A stretch of DNA of 8,801 nt from assembly GCA_002315495.1 (NCBI GenBank), contig DCGJ01000144.1, positions 13,266 to 22,066 on the forward strand. Direction: 5' to 3'. The translations under genes were made by a program, and so were the position numbers. This stretch comes from Lachnoclostridium sp. UBA1781. GTDB lineage: Bacteria; Bacillota; Clostridia; Lachnospirales; Lachnospiraceae. The notes beneath the pieces were generated by a model that saw only the letters and a list, made by a program, of their open reading frames with translations, did not search any database and was not told the DNA's origin. Shown one piece after another: positions 5,148 to 8,801 of the stretch; the stretch's first letter is position 1; every line of letters starts with the position of its first letter.

Positions 5148-5931
5148 AATCAATGATAAGGAGCTAAAAAGGAATGTGGGCTGTCTCCTTTATTTTGAAA
5201 AAGAAAAGTCCTATGTGATTGAACTCGCAGAGAACCTTGACGAATGGACGGCACCGCTTTTGTTTTCGCAACAGGTAAAGCTAAATCGGTTGACAATCTA
5301 CCGTGAATTGAGTCGCAGATGGGTTCAGGAGCGCGTGATTCCGAGTGGAAGACAGAACATTTCCTCAATTCTCGCAAATGCGAAGCTTGCGTCCTACGAT
5401 GAGATGCGGATACTTGAACAATCGAAAGGACGTTGCTCCCAGGATCAAATGTATATCAGTAAAGTTGATAAACTGCCGGATTACGTTGTACAACGAAGGA
5501 AGCATAATTTAGTGGACTGTGTATTGAGTGAACCCCATTCGCTATTGTGCTTCTTTGTGGATGGAGCGGTACGAAAAGTAACCCTGGATGACTTGAAGGG
5601 GGTTTCGGGGGTTGATAAACTGATTCGAAATGCCTCTCTATTCCAATCCGGAAGCATTGCAGCCGGAGGTTATTTTTTGACATTTGATAATGCAGTGGAT
5701 ATTCCTGCAGAAGTCTTATATCATTCGGGCATTTTGATTCCTCTGTCGATGGACGATTTTTTGAACTTTTCAAGGAAGAATCTTTTGGACAGCACGGAGG
5801 CCTGTGATTTGCTGGAGTGCACGAGACAGAATCTTTCCTATTACGTTTCGCAGGGAATACTTTCTCCGGTGAAAAAGGATGTAAAGGGCAATTTGTACCG
5901 AAAGGGGAATGTTCTTGCGACCCGATGGTAA
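5134..5931 (+). CDS. DUF2442-like protein with C-terminal helix-turn-helix, partner of the HipA-like kinase
   Basis: 265 aa. The ATG lies inside the end of the kinase gene (14-nt overlap, different frame), so translation is probably coupled. AGAGG at 5119-5123 is a rather distant ribosome site. Three regions can be seen. About 15-115 is an unrecognised domain with a conserved-looking ERVIPSGRQNISSIL stretch and GRCSQDQMY. About 125-200 resembles DUF2442 (LVDCVLSEPHSLLCFFVDG, then LDDL, ASLF, GGYFLTFDNAVDIPAEVLYHSG). About 216-264 resembles an excisionase/MerR-like winged helix-turn-helix (STEACDLLECTRQNLSYYV, then QGILSPV). The last implies DNA binding, so it may repress its own operon and restrain the kinase, as HipB does for HipA. 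It is not HipB-like in sequence and the order kinase-then-regulator is reversed. Substrate, adaptor or antitoxin roles are all possible. Confidence 0.72.
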   Translation: MKIYEINDKELKRNVGCLLYFEKEKSYVIELAENLDEWTAPLLFSQQVKLNRLTIYRELSRRWVQERVIPSGRQNISSILANAKLASYDEMRILEQSKGRCSQDQMYISKVDKLPDYVVQRRKHNLVDCVLSEPHSLLCFFVDGAVRKVTLDDLKGVSGVDKLIRNASLFQSGSIAAGGYFLTFDNAVDIPAEVLYHSGILIPLSMDDFLNFSRKNLLDSTEACDLLECTRQNLSYYVSQGILSPVKKDVKGNLYRKGNVLATRW

Positions 5932-5945
5932 ATGCGCCCTAACCC

Positions 5946-5974
5946 TTGAAGAATCCTTCGTTTTATGGTAGATT
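5946..5974 (+). promoter_or_regulatory. Possible sigma-A promoter for the hybrid histidine kinase
   Basis: TTGAAG (5946-5951), a 17-nt spacer and TAGATT (5969-5974) with an upstream TG (5966-5967) give a moderate extended -10 match. The predicted start near 5981 lies downstream of the in-frame ATG at 5965, which favours translation from 6019. Confidence 0.4.
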
Positions 5975-6006
5975 TTACATTGGAAAAGAAGGTGTTTTTA
6001 CGGCGG

Positions 6007-6013
6007 AAGGAGG
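6007..6013 (+). promoter_or_regulatory. Ribosome binding site deciding the hybrid kinase start
   Basis: AAGGAGG ends 5 nt before the ATG at 6019. The upstream in-frame ATG at 5965 has no such site, so the 852-residue form is preferred over an 870-residue one. Confidence 0.85.
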
Positions 6014-6018
6014 AAGAC

Positions 6019-8577
6019 ATGGAAACAAAAAAGAAACAGAGCATTCGGTTTCGCATTGGGGTAAAGCTGATTCCGATTTTGGTTGTTCTTGTGGCAATGC
6101 TCGCCGCATTTTTCCAGTTCTCGAAGCAGAACCGGGAGTCTACCATGGAGCGAAATGAAGCTTATATTGAAGACTTCGCCAAAAGTCTGTCAGAACGTAT
6201 GGACACTACGTTTAGCAGTTCTTTGTCGGTCGTTCGTTCGATTGCTAATGTCTATTCGGACGAGTTTGCCCAAAGTACGGATTACTCCGAGTTGTTGTCT
6301 CGTCTTGAGATGGAAGCTCAGTTTGACCATGTCCGTTTCGTCGATTCCGCCGGTTATTCGCATACCTCCGCTCACGAGATGGGTGATATGAGGGACCGTG
6401 ATTACTATATTCGTGGTATGCAGGGCGAAAGTTCCGTCACGCTGGTTTTGGATTCGCGTTTTAACGGCCAGCGCCAGATTGGATTTTATGCACCGGTGAC
6501 GGTGGATAATACGATTGTGGGTGTTGTTGTTGCATTTTACAATGAAGCCACGCTTAGGAGAGATATTCAGTACGAAATATATAATTATCAGGTTCAGACC
6601 TGCATCGTTACGAGCGAAGGAAAAACCCTGGTAGAATCCACTTCGGAGGCAATGGATGCGGCCTATGCGAATGGAGCCCCGACCGACCTTTGTGATTTCA
6701 TCCGGACGGATTATGTCAGCAAGGAAAATGCGAAAATAATCAGTCGGGCCTACACCGAATCCACAGAAGCATCGTTTGTGATTAACGGAAAACTGGGGGA
6801 TACCGTAGGTTATATTGCGCCCCTCTCCTCTTCTTCGCTTTCCATTTACATGATTTTCCCTGAGGGTGCCGCAACGGAGATGTACGCATCGGTTGATCAG
6901 GTCGGAAGGAGACTTGTCATTGTTCTGTTTGTGGTATTTGGTGCGTATATTTACTTCCTGATTATGTCGCATTTTGTTAATTTGAAGCGAGAAGCGGAGC
7001 AGAACCGCATTGCCAACTACGTGGCGACAGCGGAAAATGCGGTCTCGAAGGAATTGCTTTTGATTCATATTCCGGAGAAAACCTACGATGATTTGACGAA
7101 AAATGAGCTTCCGATCGAAAGTACGGGGACGATAACGTCACTAAAGAATTATTTGATTTATATTTCCGACAGTCAGCAAAAGGATGCGGAGATTGAGGAA
7201 TTCTTCGAGCGAATTCTGAAATATGAACCGGCGGAGCATTTTCCCAGCCTTAACCTGAAGCGTTCCGGAGAGAGTGAAACCGCAAATTACTATAATATCG
7301 TTTTTGTGCCGGTCGAGACCGTGGACGGAAAGGTTACGAAGGGCGTGATTATCTTCCGAGACGCTACGCTTGAGCGACGCCGTGAGGAGGCTTCCCGTAA
7401 GCAGCTCGAGGAGGCGAAACGTCTTGCAGAGCAGGCAAATGCGGCAAAAACCAGCTTCCTGTTTCATATGTCTCACGACATTCGCACACCAATGAACGCC
7501 ATTATGGGCTTCACGGAGTTGCTTCGAAAGTATCAGGAGGACCCGGAAAAACGGATTGATTATCTGCAAAAGATAGAGAATTCAAGCACCGTACTCCTAT
7601 CTCTTATAAACAACGTGCTGGAAATGGCCAGAATTGAAAAGGGTACATTGGAGCTTACGGAGAATCTTTGTTCGGTGCACTCCTTTAATGACAAGCTCTA
7701 CACCATCTTTGATGACATGATGGAGCGAAAGAATATCACATTTACACGCACAATTGAGGTGGAGCACGCCAGTGTGTATTGTGATGCGATTAAGCTTCGG
7801 GAGATATTTATTAACATTTTATCCAATGCCTACAAGTATACGAATCCGGGTGGAACGGTATCTATGACACTTCGAGAGTGCCCATCGGACCGTGAGGGTT
7901 GGAGTATCTATGAAACGAAGATTACAGACACCGGTGTTGGTATGGAGGAGAGCTTTCTGCCGACGTTGTTTGAGGAATTTTCCCGTGAACATAGCAGTAC
8001 TGACACCAAGGTTGACGGTACCGGCTTGGGAATGTCCATCGTGAAGCGTTTGCTGGATCTGATGAACGGTGAAATCGACGTGGAAAGCAAGAAAAATGTC
8101 GGAACCAGCATCACGGTGCGAATTCCGCACCGTCTGGGAGACGAATCGGAACTCGAAGAGCAGCCAAATGCGACATACAATCCGGAAGCCTTCCGTGGAA
8201 AACGCATTTTGCTCGCAGAGGATAACGATTTTAACGCAGAGATTGCGGAAGAGATTCTTGGTAGTGCCGGCTTTGTGGTAGAGAGGGCTGAAAATGGTGC
8301 CGAATGCGTGCAGATGCTCACTGCTATGGAACCCGGCTATTATGATTTGATTTTGATGGATGTTCAGATGCCGAAGATGAACGGGTACGATGCGACGCGT
8401 ATCATCCGAGGACTGACGGACCGTCGCCTGTCGCAGATACCGATTCTGGCGATGACGGCAAATGCCTTCGAGGAGGACCGTCAGGAGGCCTTTCGCAGCG
8501 GTATGAACGGGCATTTGGCAAAGCCGGTGGCAGTAAGCGAGCTGCTTCGGGAGCTGTCCAACTTATTAGCAGAATAG
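6019..8577 (+). CDS. Hybrid sensor histidine kinase: Cache, PAS-like, HisKA, HATPase, receiver
   Basis: 852 aa from ATG 6019. Membrane segments at about 13-33 and 298-318 enclose an extracytoplasmic region of about 260 residues. It has a double-Cache look (DRDYYIRGMQGESSVTLVLD, then QIGFYAPVTVDNTIVGVVVAF), so a small extracellular ligand is likely sensed. About 335-450 is PAS-like, followed by a charged coiled coil. HisKA has phospho-acceptor H486 (MSHDIRTPMNAIMGF). The GHKL domain shows N603 (N box), DTGVGM from D637 and GTGLGM from G667. The C-terminal receiver (about 727-850) has E734/D735, phospho-acceptor D781 (LMDVQMPKMNG), T813 and K835, all intact. There is no Hpt or output domain, so phosphate must pass to a separate Hpt protein, or the receiver tunes the kinase. 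A lipoprotein gene follows by 29 nt and could be co-transcribed. Target and ligand are unknown. Confidence 0.95.
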   Translation: METKKKQSIRFRIGVKLIPILVVLVAMLAAFFQFSKQNRESTMERNEAYIEDFAKSLSERMDTTFSSSLSVVRSIANVYSDEFAQSTDYSELLSRLEMEAQFDHVRFVDSAGYSHTSAHEMGDMRDRDYYIRGMQGESSVTLVLDSRFNGQRQIGFYAPVTVDNTIVGVVVAFYNEATLRRDIQYEIYNYQVQTCIVTSEGKTLVESTSEAMDAAYANGAPTDLCDFIRTDYVSKENAKIISRAYTESTEASFVINGKLGDTVGYIAPLSSSSLSIYMIFPEGAATEMYASVDQVGRRLVIVLFVVFGAYIYFLIMSHFVNLKREAEQNRIANYVATAENAVSKELLLIHIPEKTYDDLTKNELPIESTGTITSLKNYLIYISDSQQKDAEIEEFFERILKYEPAEHFPSLNLKRSGESETANYYNIVFVPVETVDGKVTKGVIIFRDATLERRREEASRKQLEEAKRLAEQANAAKTSFLFHMSHDIRTPMNAIMGFTELLRKYQEDPEKRIDYLQKIENSSTVLLSLINNVLEMARIEKGTLELTENLCSVHSFNDKLYTIFDDMMERKNITFTRTIEVEHASVYCDAIKLREIFINILSNAYKYTNPGGTVSMTLRECPSDREGWSIYETKITDTGVGMEESFLPTLFEEFSREHSSTDTKVDGTGLGMSIVKRLLDLMNGEIDVESKKNVGTSITVRIPHRLGDESELEEQPNATYNPEAFRGKRILLAEDNDFNAEIAEEILGSAGFVVERAENGAECVQMLTAMEPGYYDLILMDVQMPKMNGYDATRIIRGLTDRRLSQIPILAMTANAFEEDRQEAFRSGMNGHLAKPVAVSELLRELSNLLAE

Positions 8578-8606
8578 GGGAGATATCAATTTCCCGGGAG
8601 AGAGAT

Positions 8607-8801
8607 ATGAAACGGATGCGTGAAGCCCTCCGGCTTCTTATGACAATTGGTTTGGCTTGCCTAATGGTTGGCTGTGGAGAGGACAAGGACGGGGCAAATG
8701 CGTCCCCTTCGCTCTCGGCTGCTCTTACCGAAACGCAAACCACGAAACCGGTGGAGAGAACCCCCACGGAAGAAGCAGTAACACCGCTTCCGACCGACAC
8801 T
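8607..8801 (+). CDS. Putative lipoprotein (N-terminal 65 aa, 3' truncated by window)
   Basis: GGGAG (8596-8600) lies 6 nt before the ATG. The first 23 residues form a lipoprotein-type signal: basic MKRMR, a hydrophobic core, then MVGC with candidate lipidated C23 (C18 in GLAC is a poorer alternative). The mature part starts GEDKDG and continues as a Ser/Thr/Pro/Glu-rich, apparently disordered linker to the window end, typical of Gram-positive lipoproteins that hold a domain away from the membrane. The functional domain lies beyond 8801 and cannot be named. Its position 29 nt after the hybrid kinase suggests co-transcription, and it could present ligand to the Cache domain or be regulated with it; that is inference. 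The lipobox has Met at -3, which is less usual. Confidence 0.75.
   Translation, partial: MKRMREALRLLMTIGLACLMVGCGEDKDGANASPSLSAALTETQTTKPVERTPTEEAVTPLPTDT

Noticed and set aside
5946..5964. Hairpin GAAG-AATC-CTTC followed by GTTTT as a terminator after the kinase/partner operon
   Set aside because: Only four base pairs with a short T run, and it overlaps the -35 of a possible promoter; too weak to call.
5965..6018. Longer start for the hybrid kinase (18 extra residues)
   Set aside because: No ribosome site precedes 5965, the predicted transcript starts after it, and AAGGAGG sits 5 nt before the ATG at 6019.
6190..7068. 292-codon open frame on the minus strand inside the hybrid kinase gene
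   Set aside because: It lies wholly opposite a well-supported multi-domain gene and its translation is rich in Arg, His and Asn with no recognisable domain. Similar minus-strand frames at 647-1282, 2044-2610 and 7819-8514 were rejected for the same reason.
8578..8600. GGGA / TCCC pairing and CCCGGG palindrome before the lipoprotein gene
   Set aside because: A four-base stem with a long loop and no T tract; the G-rich part is explained by the ribosome site.
1..8801. CRISPR array, insertion sequence, integrase, tRNA or rRNA
   Set aside because: No regularly spaced repeats, transposase or recombinase motifs, terminal inverted repeats or cloverleaf were seen on either strand.

Overview
The window reads as chromosome of a mid-GC Bacillota, most likely a Clostridia/Lachnospiraceae-type organism. 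The grounds are strong AGGAGG-type ribosome sites at 5-8 nt spacing, sigma-A promoters, compact U-tract terminators, an RsbW/RsbU-type switch, and a Cache hybrid kinase beside a lipoprotein. This placement is inference. All genes are on the + strand, and antisense open frames look like shadows.

Layout. (1) 2-2526 and on to 3060 looks like one transcription unit. It holds the tail of an RsbW/SpoIIAB-like anti-sigma kinase, a multi-pass membrane SpoIIE/RsbU-type PP2C phosphatase, a ParB/sulfiredoxin-fold + HAD fusion, and a small HAD protein paralogous to the fusion's C-terminal half. (2) 3061-3221 is the longest gene-free stretch (161 nt). It holds a nested inverted-repeat region, a consensus promoter, and an intrinsic-terminator hairpin just in front of the next gene. 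(3) 3222-4199 is a stand-alone RelA/SpoT-type alarmone synthetase, closed by a second hairpin almost identical in design to the first. (4) 4256-5931 is a self-contained module: extended -10 promoter, palindrome over the predicted start site, HipA-like Ser/Thr kinase, and an overlapping DUF2442-like/helix-turn-helix partner. (5) 6019-8577 is a membrane hybrid histidine kinase (Cache, PAS-like, HisKA, HATPase, receiver), followed by the start of a lipoprotein gene that runs off the window at 8801.

How the parts may work together. Most genes fit phosphate-based signalling and stress control: PP2C dephosphorylation of an anti-sigma antagonist, HAD phosphatases, (p)ppGpp synthesis, a HipA-type kinase and a two-component sensor. 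The best candidates for a little-described system are the kinase-first HipA-like/DUF2442-HTH pair with its own promoter and putative operator, and the alarmone synthetase whose only visible promoter fires directly into a terminator hairpin (a possible attenuator). No tRNA, rRNA, CRISPR array, insertion sequence or integrase was seen.
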